43,906 bases of DNA from Winogradskyella undariae. Lineage in GTDB: Bacteria > Bacteroidota > Bacteroidia > Flavobacteriales > Flavobacteriaceae. The translations under genes were made by a program, and so were the position numbers. The first letter of the stretch is position 1; the number at the start of each line of letters is the position of its first letter. Shown here one piece after another: positions 15,780 through 24,710 of this stretch. The stretch is taken from contig NZ_JABTEL010000018.1 in assembly GCF_013285155.1 (NCBI RefSeq), positions 1 to 43,906 of the forward strand, in the 5' to 3' direction. The notes under the pieces are model-generated. The model ran no database searches, had not been told where the DNA came from, and was given only the letters and a program-made list of their open reading frames with translations.

Positions 15780-15851
15780 GTTTAAAGACTAAGGTTTTCT
15801 TACTTGTAAAGAAAAAAATATTGATGCATTAGCAAAAAATATGAATATAAA

Positions 15852-15890
15852 ATAGGTTCCATTTTGTAGTCTTTACAAAATGGAACCTAT
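15852..15890 (-). terminator. Terminator of metG
   Basis: A perfect 17-bp stem (ATAGGTTCCATTTTGTA and its complement) with a five-base loop lies just past the metG stop codon, followed on the minus strand by T-rich sequence. Confidence 0.85.
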
Positions 15891-15918
15891 ATAAATTTAA
15901 TACCTATGATAAATGTAA

Positions 15919-17967
15919 TTAGCTTATTTGAAGTCCATTATTTACACCATCGGTATCTGGATTTACAAACACCAAATTACCACCTTCGTCTTCCGTCATT
16001 AAAATCATACCTTGACTTTCTACACCTCTTAATTTTCGTGGTGCTAAATTGACTAAAACGGTTACACGTTTGCCAATAACATCTTCTGGTTTAAAGCTTT
16101 CTGCAATTCCGGAAACAATAGTTCGTTTATCAATGCCTGTATCTACTTTTAATACTAAAAGCTTTTTGGTTTTAGGCATTTTTTCAGCTTCTATAATGGT
16201 TCCTACACGCAAGTCTAATTTTGTAAAATCTTCAAATACAATTTCTTCTTTTTGTGGTTCTATAACTTTATTAGCAGCTTCATTAGCTTTTTTACTAGCG
16301 ATTAGTTTCTCTAATTGTGCTTCAATTTCTGAATCTTCAATTTTAGAGAATAACAATTCGCCTTTTCCTATGTGATGTAACGCAGGAATAAGAATGTCTT
16401 TCGTAGAAACATCTTCCCAACCATTGTCATTCATGTTTAAAATACCTTTTAACTTATCTGAAGTGAATGGTAAAAAGGGTTCAGATAAAACAGCTAAAGC
16501 AGAAGCGATTTGTAAGGCTACAAACATTACTGTTTTGGTACGTGCTTCGTCTGTTTTAATCGTTTTCCAAGGTTCTTCGTCTGCTAAGTATTTATTTCCT
16601 AGTCGTGCTAAGTTCATTAATTCCTGGCTCGCTTCTCTAAAACGGTAACGTTCAATTGAGCTAGAAATTACAGCAGGATATGCTTTTACAGCAGCCAAAG
16701 TTTCTTTGTCAATTTCTAAATAATCAGAAGGTGCAGGAATAATGCCATCGTAATATTTATTACTTAAAACAACCACGCGATTAATAAAGTTTCCGAAGAT
16801 TGCTACCAATTCATTATTATTTCTTGCCTGAAAATCTTTCCAAGTGAAATCGTTATCCTTAGTTTCTGGCGCGTTTGCCGTTAATGCATAACGCAATACA
16901 TCTTGCTGATTTGGGAAATCTATTAAATAATCTGGTAACCAAACGGCCCAATTTTTAGAAGTCGATAATTTTTGACCTTCTAAGTTTAAAAATTCATTTG
17001 CAGGGACATTTTCGGGTAAAATATAAGAGCCTTCAGCTTTTAACATAGAAGGGAAAATGATACAGTGAAATACAATATTATCTTTTCCTATAAAATGCAC
17101 CAATTTAGTGTCTTCGTCTTTCCAGTAATCTTCCCAGTTTTTACCTTCGCGTTCTGCCCATTCTTTGGTAGAAGAGATGTACCCAATAGGAGCATCGAAC
17201 CAAACATAAAGGACTTTTCCTTCTCCGCCTTCAACAGGTACCGGAATTCCCCAATCTAAATCTCTAGTTACGGCACGTGGACGTAAACCATCATCGATCC
17301 AAGATTTCACCTGACCATAAACGTTAGGTTTCCAGTCTTTTTTATGCCCTTTTAAAATCCATTCACGAAGAAATTCTTCATGCTTATTTAAAGGTAAAAA
17401 CCAGTGCTTAGTTTCTTTTAAACTTGGTACATTTCCTGTTATTGCTGATTTAGGATTTATTAAATCTGTAGCATTTAAACTCGATCCACAGCTTTCACAT
17501 TGATCACCATAAGCTTCTTCATTCCCACACTTAGGGCAAGTTCCTGTTACAAAACGGTCTGCTAAAAACTGATTGGCTTCTGCATCGTATAATTGTTCAG
17601 TAACCTCTTCTACAAACTCATTTTTGTTGTAAAGTGTTTTAAAGAACTCTTGAGCTGTATCATGGTGGATTTTAGCTGAGGTACGTGAGTAATTGTCAAA
17701 TGAAATACCAAAATCTAGAAAAGATTGTTTGATAATAGCATGATATTTATCCACAATATCCTGTGGTGTTACGCCTTCTTTTTTTGCTTTAATGGTGATG
17801 GGCACACCATGCTCGTCACTTCCGCAAATAAAGGCAACATCATTACCTGTTAATCTTAAGTATCTAGAATAAATATCGGCAGGCACATAAACACCGGCTA
17901 AATGACCAATATGTATTGGGCCGTTGGTATAAGGTAATGCTGCTGTTATGGTATATCTTTTAGACAT
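15919..17967 (-). CDS. metG: Methionyl-tRNA synthetase
   Basis: This enzyme charges tRNA-Met. The HIGH motif is HIGH (19-22) in [14 protein letters not shown], the KMSKS equivalent is KLSTS (333-337), and four cysteines in CPKCG and CESCG (144, 147, 157, 160) form the zinc knuckle. A C-terminal EMAP/Trbp tRNA-binding domain begins near [17 protein letters not shown] and ends the protein, typical of the dimeric form. The start was set at the ATG giving [12 protein letters not shown] because the longer frame from 18003 adds 12 unlikely residues and would run through the promoter -7 element at 17991-17998. Confidence 0.97.
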   Translation of the reverse strand: MSKRYTITAALPYTNGPIHIGHLAGVYVPADIYSRYLRLTGNDVAFICGSDEHGVPITIKAKKEGVTPQDIVDKYHAIIKQSFLDFGISFDNYSRTSAKIHHDTAQEFFKTLYNKNEFVEEVTEQLYDAEANQFLADRFVTGTCPKCGNEEAYGDQCESCGSSLNATDLINPKSAITGNVPSLKETKHWFLPLNKHEEFLREWILKGHKKDWKPNVYGQVKSWIDDGLRPRAVTRDLDWGIPVPVEGGEGKVLYVWFDAPIGYISSTKEWAEREGKNWEDYWKDEDTKLVHFIGKDNIVFHCIIFPSMLKAEGSYILPENVPANEFLNLEGQKLSTSKNWAVWLPDYLIDFPNQQDVLRYALTANAPETKDNDFTWKDFQARNNNELVAIFGNFINRVVVLSNKYYDGIIPAPSDYLEIDKETLAAVKAYPAVISSSIERYRFREASQELMNLARLGNKYLADEEPWKTIKTDEARTKTVMFVALQIASALAVLSEPFLPFTSDKLKGILNMNDNGWEDVSTKDILIPALHHIGKGELLFSKIEDSEIEAQLEKLIASKKANEAANKVIEPQKEEIVFEDFTKLDLRVGTIIEAEKMPKTKKLLVLKVDTGIDKRTIVSGIAESFKPEDVIGKRVTVLVNLAPRKLRGVESQGMILMTEDEGGNLVFVNPDTDGVNNGLQIS

Positions 17968-17990
17968 GTTTTTCTTGTTTTTTGAAGCTA

Positions 17991-17998
17991 CAAAAGTA
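17991..17998 (-). promoter_or_regulatory. -7 element of metG
   Basis: TACTTTTG on the minus strand matches TAnnTTTG exactly and lies 23 bases before the chosen metG start. A near match, TACTTTTA, for the divergent LD-carboxypeptidase gene lies at 18030-18037 on the plus strand. Confidence 0.45.
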
Positions 17999-18052
17999 CG
18001 CAATATATAAGGGATTTAGAAAAAAAATGTACTTTTACCAAAAGCAGAATTT

Positions 18053-19078
18053 ATGACTTTTAGACCACACTTAATGGCTCTTGTTTTTGTCGTTATTTTA
18101 ATGACATCATCGAAAATACAAGCCCAAATAGAAACTAATAAATCTATTGAAATGACTTCAGAATTAATTCAACCACCATATTTAAAAGCAGGAGATACAG
18201 TTGCTATTGTAGCGCCCTCTGGAATTTTAAAAAATAGAGAAGGTGAAGTACAACATGCGATACAACTTTTAAAAAGTTGGGGATTACATGCCGTTGTTGG
18301 AGAACATGTGTTTAGTAAAGCCAATCATTTTGCGGGAACCGATGATGAACGTTGTGCCGATTTACAAAAAGCTATGGACGATCCTAAAATTAGTGCGATT
18401 TGGTGTGCCCGTGGTGGTTATGGAACGGTTCGTATTTTAGATAAGTTGAATTATACCAAATTTAAAGAAAACCCTAAATGGCTTATTGGCTATTCAGATA
18501 TAACAGCTTTGCACAATCAAATGCATAAGGAAGGTTTTCAGTCGTTACATGCTTTAATGTGTGTGAGTTTACCAAACGATATAAGCACCATTAAAGAAAC
18601 AGTTGCTACATTTAAATCTACCATTTTTGGTCAGCCTGTAGATTATACTTTAAAAGGATCGGAATATAATAGAGTAGGCGAAGCATCGGGTGAATTAATA
18701 GGAGGGAATCTTACCATTTTACATACCATGTTAGGTTCTGAAGAAAGTTTAGATACGGATGGTAAAATTCTTTTTATTGAAGAAATAGGAGAATATAAAT
18801 ATCATGTAGATCGTATGTTGCAAAGTCTGAAACGCGCGGGTTACTTTGATAATTTAAGCGGACTTGTAGTTGGTGACATGACGAGAATGCGAAAAAACAC
18901 AACGCTTTGGGGAACTTCTGTAGAGCAGTTGATTTTAGATGCTTTATCAGAATATGATTTTCCAATTACGTTTAATATGCCTGCGGGTCACGAAAAAGAC
19001 AATCGTGCGTTGATATTAGGAAAAGAAGTGAAATTGGTTGTGGGTAAAGGACAGTCGACTTTAAAATATTTAAAATAA
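18053..19078 (+). CDS. ldcA: Muramoyltetrapeptide (LD-)carboxypeptidase, family S66
   Basis: LdcA-type enzymes remove the terminal D-Ala from murein tetrapeptides in peptidoglycan recycling. The 341-residue protein shows the family marks in order: VAIVAPSG (50-57), CARGGYGTVR (118-127), the GYSD motif with probable nucleophile S148, the acidic FIEEIGEY (E243/E244) and the histidine in PAGHEKDN (H313). An N-terminal hydrophobic stretch ending near KIQAQ suggests export, unlike the cytoplasmic E. coli enzyme. Its last 9 bases overlap the convergent membrane protein gene. Confidence 0.92.
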   Translation: MTFRPHLMALVFVVILMTSSKIQAQIETNKSIEMTSELIQPPYLKAGDTVAIVAPSGILKNREGEVQHAIQLLKSWGLHAVVGEHVFSKANHFAGTDDERCADLQKAMDDPKISAIWCARGGYGTVRILDKLNYTKFKENPKWLIGYSDITALHNQMHKEGFQSLHALMCVSLPNDISTIKETVATFKSTIFGQPVDYTLKGSEYNRVGEASGELIGGNLTILHTMLGSEESLDTDGKILFIEEIGEYKYHVDRMLQSLKRAGYFDNLSGLVVGDMTRMRKNTTLWGTSVEQLILDALSEYDFPITFNMPAGHEKDNRALILGKEVKLVVGKGQSTLKYLK

Positions 19079-19423
19079 CTTTTTTTGAAATTTATAAAAT
19101 AAAAACGCGCCTAAAAAATAGAGTACAACATCTATAAGGTCACTTGTATAACGTGCGTTTGTTTTTGGTAGGAATACTTCAAAATACAAAGCGAAAAAAG
19201 TGGTTAATAGCATAATGATTACTAATGGCACGTAAAGTATTTCTGTTTTTTTATAGATGCGTAAAACAGCCAAGCATAGACTTAAAACAATAGGCATACA
19301 TAGAAAGTCATTCACGTAAAAATAGATCCAATTTGGTAGCGGTGTTTCAAATCGATTTGCAATATAGATAGCAGAAGCGATGCCAATACTGATTAAGAAT
19401 AAAGGCTGTTTTAATATTTTCAA
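19070..19423 (-). CDS. Small integral membrane protein
   Basis: The 117-residue product has about four hydrophobic segments: LFLISIGIASAIYIA, FLCMPIVLSLCLAVL, VPLVIIMLLTTFFALYF and VVLYFLGAFLFY. A basic C-terminus (KFQKKLF) follows. I recognise no catalytic motif; it resembles uncharacterised magnesium-citrate-like or YncE-neighbour membrane proteins only in general form. It overlaps the end of ldcA by 9 bases in convergent orientation and lies 54 bases downstream of the zinc-ribbon gene. Confidence 0.75.
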   Translation of the reverse strand: MKILKQPLFLISIGIASAIYIANRFETPLPNWIYFYVNDFLCMPIVLSLCLAVLRIYKKTEILYVPLVIIMLLTTFFALYFEVFLPKTNARYTSDLIDVVLYFLGAFLFYKFQKKLF

Positions 19424-19477
19424 AGTCTTATTGTTTTCTAAAGCTCACACAGAATTTATTTAATCATTTCTTGATCT

Positions 19478-19780
19478 TTATGCTGCAATTGCTGTAATGA
19501 GCCAAGCGATAAATACACCAATAGTCATAAAACCTAGCCAAATAGAATGTGTGATTTTTACAAAAACACGCACGATTAAAAATTTATGGTCTTTGTACTT
19601 TTCATAGAAAGAAGGGGAAGCTTCATTTTGAAGACGTTCACGTTCTAAACGGTCTTTTTTGTCTTGAGCAAAGGCTAATTCGCGTCTTTTTTTATAAGAC
19701 AAAAGCGTATTACATTGGGTACAATATTCTTCATTTGTATTGTAGACACCACAATTAGGACACTTAACATGACTCGCCAT
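19478..19780 (-). CDS. Zinc-ribbon membrane protein
   Basis: The 100-residue product starts with a zinc ribbon (CPNCG at 7-11 and CTQC at 20-23). A Lys/Arg/Glu-rich, probably coiled-coil linker (about 29-53) and one C-terminal hydrophobic segment (IWLGFMTIGVFIAWLITAIAA) follow. It is likely a single-pass inner-membrane protein with the ribbon in the cytoplasm. The function is unknown. It could be cotranscribed with the four-segment membrane protein downstream. Confidence 0.75.
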   Translation of the reverse strand: MASHVKCPNCGVYNTNEEYCTQCNTLLSYKKRRELAFAQDKKDRLERERLQNEASPSFYEKYKDHKFLIVRVFVKITHSIWLGFMTIGVFIAWLITAIAA

Positions 19781-19851
19781 TTTATCAATTTTGAAATTAA
19801 ATTAAAGATAGGACTAATTGTACTATTTTATGTGCTTGAAAGAAAGAGGTT

Positions 19852-19882
19852 TTGACTCAAACTATTTAATTGCTTATCTTTA
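19852..19882 (+). promoter_or_regulatory. Promoter of yraN
   Basis: TTG at 19852-19854 is followed after 20 bases by TATCTTTA (19875-19882), one mismatch from TAnnTTTG. The spacing fits the Bacteroidota promoter. A leader of about 70 bases carrying a hairpin is predicted. Confidence 0.45.
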
Positions 19883-19916
19883 AGAACATATAAGCGTAGT
19901 ACAAGGTTTTAATTTT

Positions 19917-19944
19917 GAATCTAAAATTTGCGAAATTTAGATTC
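19917..19944 (+). other. Hairpin in the yraN leader
   Basis: GAATCTAAAATTT and AAATTTAGATTC form a stem with one bulge and a tight GCG loop, 18 bases before the yraN start codon and followed by T-rich sequence. It could attenuate transcription or block initiation, or be a dispersed repeat; its role is not shown. Confidence 0.4.
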
Positions 19945-19961
19945 TTACTTTCTCAGGAATA

Positions 19962-20321
19962 ATGGCAGAACACAATGAACTTGGTCAACTAGGAGAGCAA
20001 TTGGCAACGGATTATCTTATTAAAAAAGGATATGAAATTGTGGAGCGAAATTATGTGTTTCAAAAAGCAGAGATAGATATTATAGCAAAACACAATGGTT
20101 TTATGGTTTGTGTAGAGGTTAAAACTCGAAATTCTGATTTTTTTGGAGATCCACAAGAGTTTGTAACACCAAGTAAGATTAAGTTGTTGGTAAAAGCAAT
20201 GGATGAATATATTACAAGCAATGCTATTGATCTAGAAACTCGTTTTGATATTACAGCCGTATTAAAGAATAAAACAACTGAAAAAATAACGCATTATGAA
20301 GATGCTTTTTATCATTTTTAA
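19962..20321 (+). CDS. yraN: YraN/UPF0102 family nuclease-fold protein
   Basis: The 119-residue protein has the family order LGQLGEQLATDYLIKKGY, then the nuclease-like core YVFQKAEIDIIAKHNG with E and D, and VCVEVKTRNSDFFG with ExK. These match the Holliday-junction-resolvase-like restriction endonuclease fold. The physiological substrate is not established for the family. It is full length and monocistronic. Confidence 0.93.
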   Translation: MAEHNELGQLGEQLATDYLIKKGYEIVERNYVFQKAEIDIIAKHNGFMVCVEVKTRNSDFFGDPQEFVTPSKIKLLVKAMDEYITSNAIDLETRFDITAVLKNKTTEKITHYEDAFYHF

Positions 20322-20329
20322 TGGCTGTT

Positions 20330-20347
20330 ATTCTGTTTAGAATGACA
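20330..20347. repeat. ATTC-hairpin-GACA repeat, short member
   Basis: ATTCT and AGAAT flank a GTTT loop and are followed by GACA, just past yraN. This is the same layout as the longer hairpins at 36.4-36.8 kb and may help end the convergent yraN and nadD transcripts. Confidence 0.45.
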
Positions 20348-20352
20348 TTATA

Positions 20353-20931
20353 CTAACGATAAAACCCCATTTCATCTATAAGTTTCCAAACGTCATTAGG
20401 GAGCATTGGTCTAATATTGTTTCCTGCTTTAATTTCATTTCTAATAAAAGTAGAGGAAAGTTCCATAATTGGCGCTTCAACTTTTATAACCTTAGGATGA
20501 TCTTTTAATTCGTTAACAACCTTGCCTTCCGATAATCTAGGATACACATAAATACTATGATTTTCTAAAATTATTTCGTTGTTTTTCCACTTGTGAAAAC
20601 TCTTTAAATTGTCTTCTCCCATAATGAGAGAAAACTCAAAATCTGGGTGTTTCTCAAAAAGGTACGTTAAAGTGTCAATGGTGTAGTTGGGTTGTTTTAA
20701 TCCAAATTCTATATCACTCGGGCGTAGTTTATCATAGTCCTTTGTAGCCAAATGAACCATATCTAAACGTTGGTAATTATCTAGTAAGCTGCTTTTCTTT
20801 TTAAAAGGACTTAACGGGGTTACCACAAACCAAATTTCATCTAAATCGCTATGTTCAACTAAATGATTGGCAATAGTGAGATGCCCAATATGAATAGGGT
20901 TAAACGTACCAAAATATAAACCAACCTTCAT
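20353..20931 (-). CDS. nadD: Nicotinate-nucleotide adenylyltransferase
   Basis: NadD adenylates nicotinate mononucleotide in NAD synthesis. The nucleotidyltransferase motif is GTFNPIHIGH (8-17) and the C-terminal SSTFIR motif is present near residue 160. The length (192) is normal. It starts one base after the gmk stop codon, so the two are translationally close partners in the yicC-gmk-nadD operon. Confidence 0.96.
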   Translation of the reverse strand: MKVGLYFGTFNPIHIGHLTIANHLVEHSDLDEIWFVVTPLSPFKKKSSLLDNYQRLDMVHLATKDYDKLRPSDIEFGLKQPNYTIDTLTYLFEKHPDFEFSLIMGEDNLKSFHKWKNNEIILENHSIYVYPRLSEGKVVNELKDHPKVIKVEAPIMELSSTFIRNEIKAGNNIRPMLPNDVWKLIDEMGFYR

Positions 20932-20932
20932 A

Positions 20933-21523
20933 TTATTTTGCTATAAAATCTGCAACTAGTTTATGAGCATTTGCTAAAGCTTCATCTAAATTAGAGTTGA
21001 TGACAATTTCATCGAAAAGTGGAGCAGTTGCTAATTCTGCAGGTGCTTTAGAAACACGCATGCTTATTTTGTCTTCACTTTCTTCACCACGTTCTTTTAA
21101 ACGTCTTACCAATTCATTTAAATCTGGTGGCTTAACAAAAATAGCAATTGTTTGATCTGGAAATTTTCTTTTAATACGAAGTCCGCCTGAAACATCAATA
21201 TCAAAAATAACGTGTTTTCCTTGTGCCCAAATACGAGCGATTTCAGTTTTTAAGGTACCATAGAAATTGTCTCTATAAACCTCTTCCCATTCTAGAAAAT
21301 CATCGTTTTTTATTCGGTTTTTAAACTCTTCTAAAGATAAATAGTAGTAGTCTTTACCGTGAATTTCGTTACCGCGCTTTTCTCTAGATGTTGCTGAAAT
21401 AGAAAACTCTAAATTTAGGTCTGGCTGTTTTAATAAATGACGAACTATGGTTGTTTTTCCAGATCCTGAAGGTGCTGAAAAGACGATAAGCTTGCCTTGT
21501 TTTTCGTTTTTAATGTCTGACAA
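20933..21523 (-). CDS. gmk: Guanylate kinase
   Basis: This enzyme phosphorylates GMP to GDP. The P-loop is SAPSGSGKTT (16-25), followed by the GMP-binding SATSREKRGNEIHGKDYYY segment and DIDVSGGLRIKR. The length of 196 residues is typical. It is the middle gene of the yicC-gmk-nadD operon, 27 bases after yicC. Confidence 0.97.
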   Translation of the reverse strand: MSDIKNEKQGKLIVFSAPSGSGKTTIVRHLLKQPDLNLEFSISATSREKRGNEIHGKDYYYLSLEEFKNRIKNDDFLEWEEVYRDNFYGTLKTEIARIWAQGKHVIFDIDVSGGLRIKRKFPDQTIAIFVKPPDLNELVRRLKERGEESEDKISMRVSKAPAELATAPLFDEIVINSNLDEALANAHKLVADFIAK

Positions 21524-21550
21524 AGTGTAATGTTTTTTTGCTTACTAATG

Positions 21551-22408
21551 TTAAAGAACATTTAATAGCTGTTCCTTAATTTTTTCAAGTTCATCTTTCA
21601 TCTGAACTACTAATTTTTGCATTGGAGCATAATTAGATTTTGAACCGATGGTGTTAATTTCTCTTCCCATTTCTTGAGAAATAAATCCTAATTTTTTTCC
21701 GTTAGAATCGTCAGAATTTAAAGTTTTTATAAAATACTCTAAGTGATTATCTAAACGTACTTTTTCTTCGGTAATATCAAATTTTTCAATGTAATAAACC
21801 AATTCTTGTTCAAAACGGTTTTCATCTACTTTTTCTTTAAGGTCAGAAACGCCTTTTTCTAAACGAGCTCTTACACCATCAATACGTTCTGGGTCTATGG
21901 CAATTACTTCCTCGAGTAAACGTTTTAAAGTTGCAACTCTTTCTGTAAAATCTTGGTTTAAAGTAGCGCCTTCGTCTTTACGGTATTCTACGATGTTGGC
22001 AATGGCTTTATTGATTTCTGTACTAATAAGTGTCCATTCATCTTCGTCAATGTCATCACGCTCTGTAGTGATAGCATCTGGCATACGAATGGCCATTTTC
22101 AATAGCTCTGTAGCATCACCATCTACAACTTCTTTAAGTTGCTTAATGTATTCCTTAACTACGGTTTGGTTAATTTTAGAGCTAGTGTCTTCACCTGTGA
22201 TTTCTACAAAAAGCGAAAAATCAACTTTACCTCTAACAAGATGGTTTGCAATAAGTTTTCTTATTCCTAATTCTTTTGCTCTGTACATAGAAGGCATGCG
22301 AGCGTTGAGGTCTAAACTTTTACTATTTAAAGATTTTAATTCTATTGAAATCTTTTTTGTTGGGAGCTGAAGAACAGATTTCCCATAACCAGTCATGGAT
22401 TGTATCAT
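21551..22408 (-). CDS. yicC: YicC/YloC-family endoribonuclease
   Basis: The family signature MIQSMTGYGKS opens the protein, ELKSLNSKSLDLNARMP follows, and the C-terminus has KKLGFISQEMGREINTIGSK, the most conserved stretch of the family. Members are reported RNA endonucleases involved in RNA decay. The start was placed at the ATG ending at 22408, giving 285 residues, because the longer frame from 22435 adds nine unrelated residues and overlaps the TAnnTTTG element at 22433-22440. It leads the operon with gmk and nadD. Confidence 0.92.
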   Translation of the reverse strand: MIQSMTGYGKSVLQLPTKKISIELKSLNSKSLDLNARMPSMYRAKELGIRKLIANHLVRGKVDFSLFVEITGEDTSSKINQTVVKEYIKQLKEVVDGDATELLKMAIRMPDAITTERDDIDEDEWTLISTEINKAIANIVEYRKDEGATLNQDFTERVATLKRLLEEVIAIDPERIDGVRARLEKGVSDLKEKVDENRFEQELVYYIEKFDITEEKVRLDNHLEYFIKTLNSDDSNGKKLGFISQEMGREINTIGSKSNYAPMQKLVVQMKDELEKIKEQLLNVL

Positions 22409-22432
22409 TAAAGCATTGCAATTAAAGTTGCG

Positions 22433-22440
22433 CAAAGGTA
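22433..22440 (-). promoter_or_regulatory. -7 element of the yicC-gmk-nadD operon
   Basis: TACCTTTG, followed by CG, matches TAnnTTTG exactly on the minus strand, 24 bases before the chosen yicC start. Its position rules against the longer yicC frame. Confidence 0.45.
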
Positions 22441-22509
22441 CAAAATTGAATGGTTTTATTATTTGATTAAATAGTTTAGCGAGAATTAAGGCGAACTAAT
22501 GTAGTTTTA

Positions 22510-22517
22510 TAACTTTG
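22510..22517 (+). promoter_or_regulatory. -7 element of the thioesterase gene
   Basis: TAACTTTG matches TAnnTTTG exactly, 24 bases before the start codon. No -33 TTG is evident. Confidence 0.4.
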
Positions 22518-22541
22518 TAATTCACAACAGAAACAAAATTT

Positions 22542-23021
22542 ATGTACAAAAAACAGTTCGAAATTCGCTGGAGCGATGTAGATGCTAATGGTCATTTAGC
22601 AAATTCTGCCTACACCAATTTTATGAGTCATGCAAGGATGTCTTTCTTTACGGAGCAAGGTTTTTCCATGCTAGAAATTATGAAACATAATGTGGGTCCT
22701 GTAGTGTTCTATGAACATATGTATTATTTTAAAGAATCTTTTTTAGGCACTCCAATTACAGTTACAATTGAAGTTTCGGGTATTAGTGAAGATGGTATGT
22801 ATTTTATGTTTGAACATAATTTTTACAACCATAAAGGAGACCATTTGGCGTATTGCGAAATGCAAGGTGGTTGGATAGATCTTAAGGCTAGAAAATTATC
22901 GGGTTTACCTGAGGTTTTGTTAGATTTAGCTCATAAATTTCCTAAATCAGACAGTTTTAAGGTATTAACAAAAGAAGATACGCGTAAGCATGGCGTGAGA
23001 CCAAAGCCATTAAAAATGTAA
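22542..23021 (+). CDS. Hotdog-fold acyl-CoA thioesterase
   Basis: The 159-residue protein shows the 4HBT signature IRWSDVDANGHLANSAYTNF (9-28) with the catalytic aspartate of the WSDVDANGHL motif, then SHARMSFF. Family members hydrolyse acyl-CoA or 4-hydroxybenzoyl-CoA-like thioesters; the chain-length preference is unknown. It is divergent from the yicC operon and ends at a shared terminator. Confidence 0.9.
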   Translation: MYKKQFEIRWSDVDANGHLANSAYTNFMSHARMSFFTEQGFSMLEIMKHNVGPVVFYEHMYYFKESFLGTPITVTIEVSGISEDGMYFMFEHNFYNHKGDHLAYCEMQGGWIDLKARKLSGLPEVLLDLAHKFPKSDSFKVLTKEDTRKHGVRPKPLKM

Positions 23022-23042
23022 GATTTCTTAATTTATAAATAT

Positions 23043-23078
23043 AAAACCTATGCGATTTTTTATAATTTCATAGGTTTT
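23043..23078. terminator. Bidirectional hairpin terminator
   Basis: AAAACCTATG (23043-23052) and CATAGGTTTT (23069-23078) pair perfectly, with T-rich sequence after. It sits between convergent genes. Confidence 0.75.
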
Positions 23079-23082
23079 GTTT

Positions 23083-24216
23083 TTACTTAAAAACCGAATG
23101 TTGCTTAAAAGATTTTATCTGCACATTTTTAATAAACGGTTTTAAAACCTGGTTAGGTAAATATCTTTTATGTTTGCAATAACAGGTTAAATCTTCGGGT
23201 TGTGCGCCAAGTGTGCTTTTTATTTCAGAAGCGGTTCTTCCTAGATTAATTTTTGTCGATTTTGTAGTAATTCCTAATCTAACGTAATCATTTAAAATAC
23301 GAGGATAAATAGCAAATTCTTTATTTTTATCGTAGTCGATACCAATAAAATGGGCATCGAGATGTCTGTCGTTTTGCATTGCTGATAAAAAACCGACTAA
23401 TTTTTGGTCTAGAAAATATCCTTTGACTATAAACTGGTCTTTAAAGGCTTTTTTAAGGTGAATGTAAGTTTCTAAATTTAGAATTTGAGCATTAAAATCA
23501 GCGTTAGCAATAGTGTTTTGGTAAAGTTCTTGAAGCTCGTTTTTATGTTCTATAATATCTTCTTCAGTAAAAAGAAGCTCTTCTAAATTTTTACTTTTAG
23601 CATCTGCTCTATTGGCTTTAACGCGGTATTTAGATTTTAAAGCTTTAGTGTAATCTTCAAAAGAATACCATTCTGGTTTTAAAGTAATAATCATATTAGG
23701 CTCCACTTGCATGGCGGCGTAATCTAAAGTTTTAAGTTGATTGGTTATGGAAAGCGATTCATTTTTAAAATCTTTAATAAAAGTTGCACTCAGCTTTTTT
23801 GTGTTTTTAGCCAGTAGTTTCACACCATCAGCCAAAGCTTTAAAAGTTGAAATTTTATCTTCTCCTTCTTTTAAAAACGTTCCATATTCACCACTTAAAA
23901 ACACATTCCCGCAGAATAGAACTTTAATGTGATTATTACAAAACATGTTGTTAACTGTACATCTTAATTTATCAGACATACTAATGTTTTTAGTAATGGT
24001 TTTAATCCCAATGGTTACAATTTGTGTGTTTGCAAAGGCAATGGCTTCCTTGTTTTTTAAAATGAAAATATAATTAAAAGAAATGTCTGTGTTGGCAGAC
24101 TCAAAAGCTTTTAAAAATTCAGGTGAATAATAAATATTGGCACAACATTTAACGCTATCCCAATACGATTTTGGAATAGCGTTTACCGTTGTAAAAACTT
24201 CAGATGTTATTTGCAA
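23083..24216 (-). CDS. GNAT/FemAB-like acyltransferase-fold protein
   Basis: This 377-residue cytoplasmic protein has a duplicated GNAT-like layout with an N-terminal half of unclear match. In the C-terminal half, KALKSKYRVKANRADAKS is followed by QELYQNTIANADFNAQIL, VKGYFLDQKLVGFLSAM, a substrate-facing FIGIDYDKN and INLGRTASEIKSTLGA. This order is seen in FemAB/peptidoglycan-biosynthesis-related acyltransferases and in GNAT proteins of the Acetyltransf_6 type. The substrate is unknown. It follows the ArsC-like gene by 57 bases and may be cotranscribed with it. Confidence 0.6.
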   Translation of the reverse strand: MQITSEVFTTVNAIPKSYWDSVKCCANIYYSPEFLKAFESANTDISFNYIFILKNKEAIAFANTQIVTIGIKTITKNISMSDKLRCTVNNMFCNNHIKVLFCGNVFLSGEYGTFLKEGEDKISTFKALADGVKLLAKNTKKLSATFIKDFKNESLSITNQLKTLDYAAMQVEPNMIITLKPEWYSFEDYTKALKSKYRVKANRADAKSKNLEELLFTEEDIIEHKNELQELYQNTIANADFNAQILNLETYIHLKKAFKDQFIVKGYFLDQKLVGFLSAMQNDRHLDAHFIGIDYDKNKEFAIYPRILNDYVRLGITTKSTKINLGRTASEIKSTLGAQPEDLTCYCKHKRYLPNQVLKPFIKNVQIKSFKQHSVFK

Positions 24217-24273
24217 ATTAGTTTCAATTTTTGATGAAGCTGATATTATTGTGAAAAAAGATTACACTTTGTT

Positions 24274-24627
24274 TTATCCGTGTATCGCTACTTTGGCAGC
24301 TTCTACAGTTTTTTTAGCATTACCGATAAAAATAGAATCTTTAAATAAAATTACAGGGCGTTTTAAAAAAGTATAATGTTCTAAAATGTAGTTTTTATAA
24401 TCTTCTTCCGTTAAAGATTTGTTTTTTAAATCCAATTCTTTGTATAGCATAGCGCGTTTGCTAAATAAACTTTCGTAGCTATCGGTTAATGCTCGCATCT
24501 GTTCTATTTGCTCGCTTGTAATTGGTTCTTTCTTTATATCTTGAAGTTGAAAATCTTCAGGTAAATTAAGTTCCTTAATAATTCGGCTACAAGTGCTACA
24601 GCTGCTGAGGTAAAATATTTTATTCAT
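24274..24627 (-). CDS. ArsC/Spx-family thioredoxin-fold protein
   Basis: The 117-residue protein has the N-terminal redox motif C10-S-T-C13 (LSSCSTCSR), QDIKKEPIT, and the conserved FLKRPVILF with arginine and cis-proline typical of ArsC-type reductases. The family contains arsenate reductases, Spx regulators and YffB-like proteins. The two-cysteine motif at this position is closer to YffB/Spx than to ArsC proper, so arsenate reduction is not assured. Confidence 0.85.
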   Translation of the reverse strand: MNKIFYLSSCSTCSRIIKELNLPEDFQLQDIKKEPITSEQIEQMRALTDSYESLFSKRAMLYKELDLKNKSLTEEDYKNYILEHYTFLKRPVILFKDSIFIGNAKKTVEAAKVAIHG

Positions 24628-24710
24628 AATAGTGAATTTCTAATTTTTCAAAATGCAAATTAACCTTAATTATAATGAAATTTAATTACATTTAAAAAAA
24701 TTATCAATTT

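Noticed and set aside
17968..18003. Longer metG start at 18003
   Set aside because: It adds 12 residues unlike MetRS N-termini and overlaps the TACTTTTG promoter element; the inner ATG gives the standard [12 protein letters not shown] start.
21897..22370. 157-codon plus-strand frame inside yicC
   Set aside because: Serine-rich translation antisense to a well-recognised yicC gene; no promoter or domain supports it.
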